In this document: in pieces, positions 1 through 7,466 of the stretch
How the letters are laid out: every line of letters begins with the position of its first letter
How positions within the stretch are numbered: the stretch's first letter is position 1
Origin: Acidobacteriaceae bacterium
GTDB taxonomy: Bacteria > Acidobacteriota > Terriglobia > Terriglobales > Acidobacteriaceae
NCBI GenBank assembly: GCA_003131315.1
Contig: PKUV01000082.1
Coordinates: 1-64,000 of the forward strand
DNA: 64,000 nt
Direction of reading: 5' to 3'
The notes under the pieces: model-generated
Database searches by the model: none
What the model saw: the letters and a program-made list of their open reading frames with translations, nothing else
Told to the model about the DNA's origin: nothing
Position numbers and translations under genes: made by a program

Positions 1-5
1 AAATT

Positions 6-68
6 TTAGCCGGACAGCAGTGTTAGAAGTGATATTCCGAGCAGGATAAGAGCGAGAAGTCTTACCAT
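6..68 (-). CDS. possible 20-residue hydrophobic peptide
   Basis: A short frame encodes MVRLLALILLGISLLTLLSG, almost entirely hydrophobic after the N-terminal arginine. A GGAGG lies about 12 bases upstream of the ATG, which is farther than ideal. It could be a one-segment membrane micropeptide or chance. No family was recognised and the window edge prevents reading its downstream context. Confidence 0.25.
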   Translation of the reverse strand: MVRLLALILLGISLLTLLSG

Positions 69-439
69 GGCAATCGTCGGCCTCCATTCCACCGCTCCAG
101 AAAACAGCAACAGCAATTCAACAAAAGACATTAACTGCTATTTCAATTTCGGAAATGCAGAATTGTAATAACGAAACCGCTGCGGGCGGGTGGCCCAGGC
201 TTTTGATCTCGCGGGCACTACTAACGCAGGGGTGCCCCATCCTTCGCGCACTTTGCGAAGGGTGGGAATGGGAATGCTCACACAACGGAACGAACACATG
301 TCGTATCGGCGGCATCGCTACCCGCCCTTGCAAAGAACGCAAGGACGGGGCACGCACAGTCGTGTCATTGGAGAGGAAACCAAAACCGCAAGGGTGGGGG
401 CACCCGCCTCCGCTACCCGTGAGTTACGCACCGGTATTG

Positions 440-685
440 CTACGACTTTCCACTAGGACCTTTCAAGGAGCCTCGCGCAACTGGCTTATGCCAGACGGCT
501 TGCGTGGTCCGCTCCGCATAGAAGCTCCATCCGGCCTGTCTTTCCTCGTCCGTCAATCTGCCCCTATTTCGCTCAGCTATCCCTGCCGCAACCGATTCCC
601 CCTTCACGACATCCTCGACGGAATGTGCTCCAGTGCGATGATTGGTTTTGATAATGGCGTAGTTGTACTTCTCGCCTTGTAGCAT
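440..685 (-). CDS. small hypothetical protein (81 aa)
   Basis: This frame encodes a charged, soluble small protein whose composition (many E, K, R and T residues, start MLQGEKYNYAIIKTNHRTG) looks like real coding sequence. The ATG is preceded by GGGAG with a 6-base gap, a good ribosome binding site. No domain or membrane segment is visible and I do not recognise the family. Frames on the other strand over the same bases are rich in C, P, W and R and look like shadows. It stands alone, with no close neighbour in the same direction. Function is unknown. Confidence 0.5.
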   Translation of the reverse strand: MLQGEKYNYAIIKTNHRTGAHSVEDVVKGESVAAGIAERNRGRLTDEERQAGWSFYAERTTQAVWHKPVARGSLKGPSGKS

Positions 686-1070
686 ACGAATCTCCCGTAG
701 CTAGTTTATCCCCAGGCTGGCCCGGCCCATCGCAATCATTTGAAATCCGGAGCGTGCCCCGTACAAGCTCTGCTTGGGCGGGGATTTTGACTGAGATCAT
801 CGCAGCGTGTCTTCCGGCTCGGGTGCGACCTTGGGCGCGGGTCGTTAATGTTGAAAACCTCTTGAGGCGACACCTCCCGCAATCTGACCTCTGCCCTTTT
901 TCATCACAAACATCCTGTGTGCAGCGTCACAGACTTCTAACCGGACGTCGGCGACAATGAAGATCGACCTGTGTGTCAGGGCTGAGGTGTGTCCGTCTCC
1001 AAAGACGGTCCTCGAAGCTGCCCCAGCCTCATTTGTCGGCGCTCTTTGAAAACACCAATTTGGGACAATG

Positions 1071-1088
1071 AGCGGGCGTCAGCCCGCT
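1071..1088. repeat. short palindromic hairpin
   Basis: The arms AGCGGGC and GCCCGCT are perfectly complementary around a GTCA loop. No T-run follows, so this is more likely a REP-like repeat than a terminator. Confidence 0.6.
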
Positions 1089-1119
1089 ACCGAAATCCTG
1101 CGCAAAGCGAAAATGCGAG

Positions 1120-1171
1120 CTAAGTCATTGGTTCTCAAAGACTTTACCTCTAAGTCATTTAAACTCAAAGA
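1120..1171. repeat. tandem 22-bp imperfect direct repeat, 30-bp period
   Basis: Two copies share CTAAGTCATT, then four variable bases, then CTCAAAGA (18 of 22 positions identical), at 1120-1141 and 1150-1171. They could be paired regulator sites or a degenerate dispersed repeat. There is no evidence for a specific regulator. Confidence 0.55.
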
Positions 1172-1339
1172 TCTAGCGGGAATTTCTTCCTAACCCCATG
1201 ATTCCAAAAGACTGGGGGGAGGGGGGGTACCCATACATTGGCAATCTTTGCCAACCCTATAATTGTAATATCGATCCATAACAGGCATCCTCACCCTCTG
1301 CAATGGCACTACTGTTGAAAGCGGCGCTAAAATAAATTC

Positions 1340-1570
1340 ATGGAACCGGAATCCGACAGCCGGTCCGGCTTCAGCCTGAGGGGATCGGCGGGCCTTATCG
1401 TCGCGGTCGTTGTCGTAGCGATTCTGCTGATCGCACTCCCAGCTTATCGCTGGTTCTTTCTGATCAGCGTTCTCATTGGCCTAATCATCGCGGGCGGGCT
1501 CGCGCTCTGGCACAAACTGCATCCGATTGAGGAAGAGGACGTGGAGCCGAAACGTCCCCTCGGCCTTTAG
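1340..1570 (+). CDS. small two-segment membrane protein (76 aa)
   Basis: After an acidic N-terminus (MEPESDSRSG), residues about 17-34 and 38-57 form two hydrophobic segments separated by a short turn containing YRW. The C-terminus is charged (HKLHPIEEEDVEPKR), so both ends are probably cytoplasmic. No strong Shine-Dalgarno sequence is visible before the ATG. The gene lies 59 bases upstream of engB on the same strand and may be co-transcribed with it. The family was not recognised; similar short hydrophobic proteins upstream of engB are not known to me as a conserved functional pair. Confidence 0.6.
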   Translation: MEPESDSRSGFSLRGSAGLIVAVVVVAILLIALPAYRWFFLISVLIGLIIAGGLALWHKLHPIEEEDVEPKRPLGL

Positions 1571-1629
1571 CGAACTTATTTTTCCCGCGGCGCTTGCCAT
1601 GCGCGACCCAAACGCTGGAAACTGTCTGC

Positions 1630-2232
1630 ATGCGGATTCTGGCGCGATTCATGCTGTCGGCGAGTGACTTGACGCACTTCCCTTCCCCTACCTTGCCGGA
1701 GATCGCTTTTCTAGGACGGTCCAACGTCGGGAAATCGAGTGTGATCAATTCGCTGGTGGGCGCGAAGCTGGCCCGCACCAGCAATACTCCCGGGCGCACG
1801 CGAAGCATTAACTTTTATGAAGTCCGCAGGGCCGGGCAGCCGCGGCCCGAGTTGCTTTTCGCCGACCTGCCGGGATACGGCTATGCGAAGGTCTCGCGCG
1901 AAATATCCGACGACTGGGCGCGGTTTGTGGATCCGTATCTGCACCAACGCTCGAGTCTGGCGCTTTGCCTGGTGCTGGTGGATTCGAACATTGCTCCCCA
2001 GGAAAGCGACGGCCAGTTGCTGGAATTTCTGGCGTCCAAAGGACGGCCGCATGCGATTGTGGCCACCAAGTGCGACCGGCTGTCTGGCAACGAGTTGCGG
2101 CAGGCGATGCGCACACTCGGGCAAGCGTATGGCGGGGTGCCTATCGTGGCGTTTTCGGCCAAAACCGGAGCCGGCAAAGAGGAATTGTGGAGCCAGATTC
2201 GCGCTTCTTTGTCGCAATTTCCGGCGGTCTAA
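1630..2232 (+). CDS. engB: ribosome biogenesis GTPase EngB (YihA/YsxC)
   Basis: This is a GTPase of the TRAFAC/EngB family needed for assembly of the large ribosomal subunit in the cytoplasm. All G motifs are present: P-loop GRSNVGKS (residues 29-36), TPGRT (53-57), DLPG (79-82) followed by YGYAK, TKCD (146-149) and SAK (176-178). The length of 200 aa is typical. An ATG at 1594 is also in frame, but the chosen start gives the usual family beginning, with MLSASDLTHFP before the first beta strand. The stop lies 56 bases before the PilZ gene, suggesting a shared transcript. Identification is secure; only the start is uncertain. Confidence 0.93.
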   Translation: MRILARFMLSASDLTHFPSPTLPEIAFLGRSNVGKSSVINSLVGAKLARTSNTPGRTRSINFYEVRRAGQPRPELLFADLPGYGYAKVSREISDDWARFVDPYLHQRSSLALCLVLVDSNIAPQESDGQLLEFLASKGRPHAIVATKCDRLSGNELRQAMRTLGQAYGGVPIVAFSAKTGAGKEELWSQIRASLSQFPAV

Positions 2233-2288
2233 AGTTTTTCCGCAATCTTCCGATCCAACTAAGAGAAGCATACTGTTCGGAGGCGCTC

Positions 2289-2939
2289 GTGGACCCGCAT
2301 ATCTATCCCGGACAACCTGGCTTGCCACCAGACTCCAGTGACGGCGAAGAGGGCGTGAACTATCTTCGCCGGCTAAAAGGAGAAGCGGCGGAAGGTGCGC
2401 CCGCGGATGCAACTGCAAAGGGCGGCGGAAGAGCTCCAGCAGCTACGACTACTATCGAGTGGGAAGAGCGACGGCAAAGCCCGCGACTTCGTTGTTCGGG
2501 CAGCGTGGAGTTTCGAGCCGAGGGCAACGACGTGCGCATGTGGGGAACCCTCACCGACATCAGCCTGCACGGATGCTATGTGGAAATGAACACCACGTTT
2601 CCCGTCGGCACGAGACTGGATCTTGTACTCAAATCGTTCGGCATCCGGATTCAGGCTCCGGGCACGGTTCGCGCCTCGTACCCTTTCGTGGGCATGGGCA
2701 TCTGCTTCGCGGGAATCGAACCAGGACAAGACCTGCAACTGAAGCAACTCCTCGCCGCACTGGCTGGGCACAGCACCGTCTCCAATGGCGGATCGACTCA
2801 GAGGAATCGCATGAAGGATACCCTGGGATCGGCCGACCCGAGAGCCTTTCTCGATGAGATTACGGAGTTCTTTCAGAAGAAACACCTGCTCTCCCGCGAA
2901 GAGTTCCACCAGATCGCCAAACGGGTTCGCCGGTCCTGA
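2289..2939 (+). CDS. PilZ domain protein
   Basis: A 216-aa cytoplasmic protein with a PilZ domain at about residues 57-150. The c-di-GMP signature is visible as an arginine cluster (RRQSPR, 61-66) followed by DISLHG (90-95), matching RxxxR plus D/NxSxxG. The N-terminal 50 residues are low-complexity and probably disordered. The C-terminal 50 residues contain a predicted helix (AFLDEITEFFQKKHLLSREEF) after a linker. A much longer frame exists upstream but overlaps engB. The GTG at 2289 has a GGAGG five bases upstream, which decides the start. It probably responds to c-di-GMP. The target is unknown, but the polysaccharide genes nearby are a plausible output. Confidence 0.85.
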   Translation: MDPHIYPGQPGLPPDSSDGEEGVNYLRRLKGEAAEGAPADATAKGGGRAPAATTTIEWEERRQSPRLRCSGSVEFRAEGNDVRMWGTLTDISLHGCYVEMNTTFPVGTRLDLVLKSFGIRIQAPGTVRASYPFVGMGICFAGIEPGQDLQLKQLLAALAGHSTVSNGGSTQRNRMKDTLGSADPRAFLDEITEFFQKKHLLSREEFHQIAKRVRRS

Positions 2940-3059
2940 ATCCGTCCTCCAGGGATTTAGCGGTGGGCGGGCCGTTTGGCGGGCTCCGGAACAAAAGTTA
3001 CTCTGGTGACGGGGGATCCTGGGCCTGGTGGGCAATCCATCCGTTATCATTAAAAGCAT

Positions 3060-4016
3060 ATGGCCAAATACCTCGTGACCGGCGCCGCCGGCTTCATCGG
3101 GTCCTCGCTGGTTCGCGCACTGCTGGAACGCGGCGAGCAGGTCCTGGGCATTGATAACTTTGCCACCGGCAAACGCGAGAACCTGACCGAAGTGCTGCAC
3201 CGGATGGACTTCCGCGAAGCTGACATTCTCGATCTGGATGCGATGCACAAGGCGTGCGCAGGCGTCGACTATGTGCTGCATCAGGCGGCCATACCGTCAG
3301 TCCCGAAATCGGTGCTGGACCCTATCGGCAGCAACCGCGCCAATGTCGACGGCACGGTCAATGTGCTGGTCGCGGCGCGCGATGCGAAAGTGAAGCGGGT
3401 CGTGTATGCCGCGTCATCCTCGGCTTATGGGGATACGCCGACACTTCCGAAGCATGAGGCCATGGCCCCCAACCCGATCTCGCCATACGCAGTGGCCAAA
3501 CTAGCCAGCGAGCTTTACATGGTGTCGTTCTACCGTTGCTATGGCCTCGAAACCGTCTGCCTGCGCTACTTCAATATTTTCGGGCCACGGCAGGATCCTT
3601 CTTCGGCATACTCCGGCGTACTCGCCAAATTCAGTATGCAGATGCTGCGTGGGGAACAGCCCACGATTTTTGGCGATGGCGAAACCAGCCGCGATTTCAC
3701 CTACATCGACAACGCGGTCTCGGCCAATCTGCTGGCCTGCTCGGCCCCGGCGGCGGAGTGTGGCGGGCGCGTTTTTAACTGCGCCACCGGCCGGCGCACC
3801 ACGCTGAATGAAACTTTCCACGCTTTGAAACCACTGACTGGCTACCAGGGCAGCGTCAAGTACGGCCCTGAGCGTGGTGGGGACATCAAGCATTCGCTGG
3901 CGGACATCACTCAAGCGCAAAAGCATTTGGGATACAAGGTTCTGGTGAACTTTGAAGACGGCCTGCGCCGTACGGTGGAGTGGTACAAGAGCCAGGGCCA
4001 GCCGGTCGGAGCCTGA
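3060..4016 (+). CDS. UDP-sugar 4-epimerase, WbpP-like (extended SDR)
   Basis: An NAD-dependent extended short-chain dehydrogenase/epimerase of 318 aa. The Rossmann motif TGAAGFIG is at residues 7-14 and the catalytic YxxxK is Y143-K147 in SPYAVAK, preceded by an SSS run (119-121). The segments HQAAIPSVPKSV, RYFNIFGPRQDP and GDGETSRDFTYIDNAV closely follow WbpP-type UDP-GlcNAc/UDP-Glc(NAc)A 4-epimerases rather than GalE. It probably makes a UDP-GalNAc-type donor for the surface polysaccharide encoded downstream. It stands alone on the plus strand, 120 bases after the PilZ gene. Exact substrate (UDP-GlcNAc or its uronate) cannot be settled from sequence. Confidence 0.88.
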   Translation: MAKYLVTGAAGFIGSSLVRALLERGEQVLGIDNFATGKRENLTEVLHRMDFREADILDLDAMHKACAGVDYVLHQAAIPSVPKSVLDPIGSNRANVDGTVNVLVAARDAKVKRVVYAASSSAYGDTPTLPKHEAMAPNPISPYAVAKLASELYMVSFYRCYGLETVCLRYFNIFGPRQDPSSAYSGVLAKFSMQMLRGEQPTIFGDGETSRDFTYIDNAVSANLLACSAPAAECGGRVFNCATGRRTTLNETFHALKPLTGYQGSVKYGPERGGDIKHSLADITQAQKHLGYKVLVNFEDGLRRTVEWYKSQGQPVGA

Positions 4017-4039
4017 GCGGCGCGACCGGAGCGGACGGT

Positions 4040-4115
4040 CATGGGGCGGTCGTTCGTCGTTGGTCGTTAGCTTGATGCAAAAGCTGTCAGCTATCAGCTC
4101 TCAGCCGTCAGTGAA
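4040..4115. repeat. degenerate simple direct repeats
   Basis: Two runs of short imperfect repeats lie between convergent genes: a GTCGTT-type run (about 4048-4068) and a CAGCT/TCAGC-type run (about 4083-4113). They look like dispersed intergenic repeats. A related TCAGGTCTCAGG pattern occurs near 46,430. Confidence 0.5.
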
Positions 4116-4136
4116 AACGTGCCCTGGCTGAAAGCC

Positions 4137-4475
4137 TCAGTGGGCGTTGGAAGATGACGCCGGGCGCTGCCCATCCGCTGCGGGATGGGATTTCGGTTTC
4201 GTGGACTTTTCCCAAGCGATGAGTTCGTTCAGGTCATAGCGGAACGGGCCATACGCGCTGAAGGTGTTCTCGTCGAACAGCCGCTTGGCGCCGCAGCTCA
4301 GGCAAACCTGGTAGGAATATCCCTGCACGCCAATCGGCCAGCTCATATTGCCGTGCCAGCAGCCTCGGAACGCCACCACAGCCGCCCCAGCCAGGCTGGT
4401 TGCCACGACTCCGGGCCACCACCAGTTGGATTTCTTGAGTTTTTCGGGTTTTTCCTGCTCGACTGCGTCGGTCAT
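4137..4475 (-). CDS. small membrane-anchored protein with CxxC motif (112 aa)
   Basis: The protein has a charged N-terminus, one hydrophobic segment at about residues 18-38 (WWWPGVVATSLAGAAVVAF), then a C-terminal soluble part containing CLSCG and FDENTFSAYGPFRYDLNELI. The CxxC could bind metal or act in redox chemistry, but only one pair is visible. The ATG at 4475 is preceded by GGAG with a five-base gap, while the GTG one codon earlier is not. The gene is convergent with the WbpP-like epimerase and divergent from the amidase gene. The family was not recognised. Confidence 0.6.
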   Translation of the reverse strand: MTDAVEQEKPEKLKKSNWWWPGVVATSLAGAAVVAFRGCWHGNMSWPIGVQGYSYQVCLSCGAKRLFDENTFSAYGPFRYDLNELIAWEKSTKPKSHPAADGQRPASSSNAH

Positions 4476-4827
4476 CACATCTCCGGGGCTGCTTTTTGGG
4501 GCTGCTTTTTAACGATAGGACGAATCGAGGCGGAGGGCAAAATCTGAAGGGTCGTAGCTCGGGCATCCCGACCTCCGGCGGCGTCGGTTGCGCGTCCCAA
4601 AGCCGCAATCGGACGTGTACTAACGGACATTGCGGTACCCCCCGAAAGACTATTACGCTGGAAATTGGAGTTGTGGCGGTCGTTCGCGGGTGAAGATCGC
4701 GGGTGAGGGTCGCCGGTCGAACGTGCACCGGTGAAGCTTGGCCGGTTGAACCAAGAGCGGCAATGAGCCTTCCGACGAGCCACGGATACGATGAACATTG
4801 GTTTTTTGTGGTCCTGACAGCGCAAGC
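4476..4827. promoter_or_regulatory. divergent intergenic region, 352 bp
   Basis: The region separates the minus-strand small membrane protein from the plus-strand amidase and must hold both promoters. Repeated CGGGTGA/CGGTCG-like words occur at about 4678-4740, with no clear hairpin or -35/-10 match by eye. No gene was supported inside it. Confidence 0.4.
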
Positions 4828-7347
4828 ATGAGTGCCAATCCAACCCGAGTTGACTGGGAAGCGCCGGCGACAGCCGACCCCGGCTCACCACTGCAGGAGG
4901 GTAACCGCGTCCTCGAATCGATTGCGCGCCAGGAAGCGCTGCGCGCACTGCTCGCCTTCTCGGAACTCCACGAGCAGATACGGAACCGGCGTGTGGCTAC
5001 GGGACGCGCCTCCGATCGCGACTTGTTTGAGACGGAACGCTTCATCCTGGACGAAGTACTGCAATTGATCTGCGACCGCGCTCAGGCCATCACACAGGCC
5101 GACGGCATCGTGGTCGCGCTTGCGGAAGGATCAGAGGCAGGAAGATCGGAGCAGAAAAGACCGGAGGCGGAAGGATCGGAGATGGTGTGCCGCGCAGCCG
5201 CCGGACCGCTCGCCGTCGAGCGCGGCGTTCACTTGATCGGCGAATCCGAGTTTCTGCAGGACTGCCTGGAATCGGGGCGCATTCTTCGTTGCGACGATTG
5301 TGAAACCGACGCTCGCGTTGAACTGGACTTCGCTCGCCAGATGGGAGCTTGCTCTACCGTGCTGGTTCCGCTGCGTGGCCGGCGCGAGCAACTGGGCGTG
5401 CTGCAAGCGTTTTCAACAACTGCTCGAGCTTTCACGGATCACGACGTTCGCTGTTTCGATCTGTTCGCTGAGCTGGTTCTTGCCGCGCTCAAACCCGAGG
5501 ATCAGGATCGGCGCATCAATTGGCTGTCGGATGTGGCTGGCGAAGTCCTGCAGGCGAAACCGGCTGCGGCAGCGCCGGTTGTTGCCGACGCGGCGGCGAT
5601 CGAGACTCCTAAAATCGAGCCCAGTAGAACCAGCGTAGAGACGGGGCTTGCCCCGTCTCCCTTTCCCGCGACCGAGCAAGCTCCACCTGCAGCGCTTCCA
5701 GTTCCAGAACTAGTTCCAGAACTGCCATTGTTGGCGCAGCTTGTGGTCATTCCCGCAGCCTTGGTCGAGTTGCCTGAGCTTAGCGTCGCGGACGAGCCAT
5801 TTGAGACCGAAGAGTCGACGACTCCCACGCAATCGCCTCACTTCTTACCATTTCTGCACCGTCTTTCTCTTCCCGGCAGTTCGCGGCCGGGATTGAGTGT
5901 AGTGCTCGGTCTGGTGGCAGTGGCCGCGTTATTTTCCGCCGGAGCGTGGTGGGGCATGCAGGTTCATGGGAAGACGGCGGTCGCAAGGACCGAAGCAACA
6001 GAGATTGCAGCCACCAAGACCGCGATCCCGCCACCTTCGGTAACGACACCGCCCGCGCCCCCGGCGGATGTTCTATCTCCCGCAGTCTCCGACAATCTGA
6101 TGAATCCGGCGAAGCTCGGTTCCGATGCCGCGCCCCTCACCGCCGTGGCGGAAAACAAGTTGGCGGCACTGCCGAAAATTACGGGGGTGCGTCACTGGTC
6201 TTCGTCCATGGGAAGCACGGTGGTCATTGACATGGAAGACCAGGTTCCCTACGAAGTACACCGTTTGATGTCGCCGGAGCGGATCTACTTCGATCTGCAC
6301 GACACGGTTCTGTCGCCCGAACTGGACGGAAAGACAATGGACGTCGGCGATGTTTCGCTGACTCGTGTGCGGGTGGCTCAGCCCGTCGCCGGCGTAACGC
6401 GAATCGTGCTCGACACTAAAGACGGATCGAACTTCTCCGTCAGTATGGAGTCGAGCCCCTATCGCCTGGTGGTTGAGCTGCGCGGCCGCGAGAAGACTTT
6501 GGCTACGAACCACATGGATCCGAACCGCATGACTCCGAACCGGACTTCCGCGTCCGTGGACACAGCGTCGGCCCCAGTGAAAGCGGCTCCTGTGGCGGCA
6601 TTGGCAGCGAAGGCATCCGACCAACCTTTACCGGCGAGAACCGGCAAATTTCGAATCGTGCTCGACGCCGGGCACGGCGGCTGGGACTTGGGCACGGTTG
6701 GACGGCAGGGATTGCTGGAAAAGGATCTGGTGCTCGACGTGACCCAGCGTCTGGGCAAGTTGCTGCAAGCGCGATTGGGGTCGGAAGTAATGTTCACGCG
6801 GACCGGCGACGCCTACCTACCCCTCGATCAGCGCGCCGACTTTGCCAACCAGACGCAGGCCGATCTGTTCGTCTCCGTTCACGCCAACTACAGTAGTTCG
6901 GCGGCGGCGCGCGGCGTGGAGACCTACTACACGAATCTGTTTTCGGCGCCGGGGTCGCGTGAAGTCGAAAAGCACGACGATGGCACCTTCGCCAAGCTGA
7001 CGCCGGTATCGTTATCGGCCGGAGGGTTGCACGAAAAAATCGAGGAGTCGCGCCGTCTTGCGGCAAGTGTCCAGCGTTCTCTCTACGCCACCCTGGCCGT
7101 GAATAGCCCAGACATTCGCAACCGCGGCATCAAGGACTCAGCTTTTGCTGTGCTGACCGGCACGACCATGCCCGCCATTCTTACCGAGATTTCTTTTGTA
7201 AGCAGTCCCGCGGACGAGCGCAACCTGCAGAGCGCAACTTACCGCCAGCAAATCGCGGAAGCGCTTTACAAGGGCATCGCCGGATACCAGCAATCTTCCC
7301 CACGCGCGAGAGTTGCCCAGCTACAAACGGCCGCCGCTCGCCGGTAA
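4828..7347 (+). CDS. N-acetylmuramoyl-L-alanine amidase with GAF and AMIN domains
   Basis: An 839-aa protein that should cut the amide bond between MurNAc and the stem peptide of peptidoglycan. Order: a GAF-type sensory domain (about residues 25-225), a long Pro/Ala-rich linker, one transmembrane segment (about 354-378, ending GAWWGMQV), an AMIN domain (about 448-555, KITGVRHWSS to RLVVELRG) and an Amidase_3 domain (about 609-830). Amidase zinc ligands and catalytic residues are visible: His in DAGHGG, Glu in LLEKDL, His in SVHAN and Glu in ILTEISF. A TTG at 4798 is an alternative start. The GAF domain is therefore cytoplasmic and the amidase periplasmic, which is unusual. A palindromic repeat lies inside the linker coding region (5638-5659). 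Confidence 0.9.
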   Translation: MSANPTRVDWEAPATADPGSPLQEGNRVLESIARQEALRALLAFSELHEQIRNRRVATGRASDRDLFETERFILDEVLQLICDRAQAITQADGIVVALAEGSEAGRSEQKRPEAEGSEMVCRAAAGPLAVERGVHLIGESEFLQDCLESGRILRCDDCETDARVELDFARQMGACSTVLVPLRGRREQLGVLQAFSTTARAFTDHDVRCFDLFAELVLAALKPEDQDRRINWLSDVAGEVLQAKPAAAAPVVADAAAIETPKIEPSRTSVETGLAPSPFPATEQAPPAALPVPELVPELPLLAQLVVIPAALVELPELSVADEPFETEESTTPTQSPHFLPFLHRLSLPGSSRPGLSVVLGLVAVAALFSAGAWWGMQVHGKTAVARTEATEIAATKTAIPPPSVTTPPAPPADVLSPAVSDNLMNPAKLGSDAAPLTAVAENKLAALPKITGVRHWSSSMGSTVVIDMEDQVPYEVHRLMSPERIYFDLHDTVLSPELDGKTMDVGDVSLTRVRVAQPVAGVTRIVLDTKDGSNFSVSMESSPYRLVVELRGREKTLATNHMDPNRMTPNRTSASVDTASAPVKAAPVAALAAKASDQPLPARTGKFRIVLDAGHGGWDLGTVGRQGLLEKDLVLDVTQRLGKLLQARLGSEVMFTRTGDAYLPLDQRADFANQTQADLFVSVHANYSSSAAARGVETYYTNLFSAPGSREVEKHDDGTFAKLTPVSLSAGGLHEKIEESRRLAASVQRSLYATLAVNSPDIRNRGIKDSAFAVLTGTTMPAILTEISFVSSPADERNLQSATYRQQIAEALYKGIAGYQQSSPRARVAQLQTAAARR
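5638..5659. repeat. palindromic repeat inside amidase coding sequence
   Basis: Perfect 10-bp arms GAGACGGGGC and GCCCCGTCTC flank TT. The element is in frame within the disordered linker of the amidase, coding for part of SVETGLAPSP. It resembles an intergenic REP-type element that entered a tolerant coding position. Confidence 0.65.
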
Positions 7348-7362
7348 GGGCACCGGCCCAAG

Positions 7363-7466
7363 CTAGTGCCGTGACCGCGTGATAAGTCATACGGTGGAGG
7401 GACGGCCGTCTCTCCATCAGCAAGCTTGGATCGACAGCAGTAACAATCACGCGGTCGCGGCACTAG
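7363..7466. repeat. 104-bp inverted-repeat element between convergent genes
   Basis: Arms at 7363-7383 and 7446-7466 match at 20 of 21 positions (CTAGTGCCG[T/C]GACCGCGTGAT read inward) and enclose 62 bp. The right arm supplies the TAG stop codon of the S9 peptidase gene. An inner palindrome GGAGGGAC/GTCTCTCC is also present. It may work as a bidirectional terminator or be a MITE-like element. Confidence 0.75.

Larger units (their letters stand above)
686..1339. other. 654-bp gene-poor intergenic stretch with short repeats
   Basis: No convincing gene was seen. The stretch holds a hairpin with arms AGCGGGC/GCCCGCT (1071-1088), a 22-bp imperfect direct repeat (1120-1141 and 1150-1171) and a G-rich run near 1215-1230. 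It should contain the promoter for the small membrane protein gene and engB, but no clear -35/-10 pair could be assigned by eye. Confidence 0.5.

Noticed and set aside
155-682. Plus-strand 175-codon frame at the window start
   Set aside because: Low-quality composition (many W, C, P, R), no ribosome binding site, overlaps a better minus-strand small gene.
1965-2288. Upstream 108-codon extension of the PilZ frame
   Set aside because: It overlaps engB in another frame and lacks a good start; GTG 2289 has a strong ribosome binding site.
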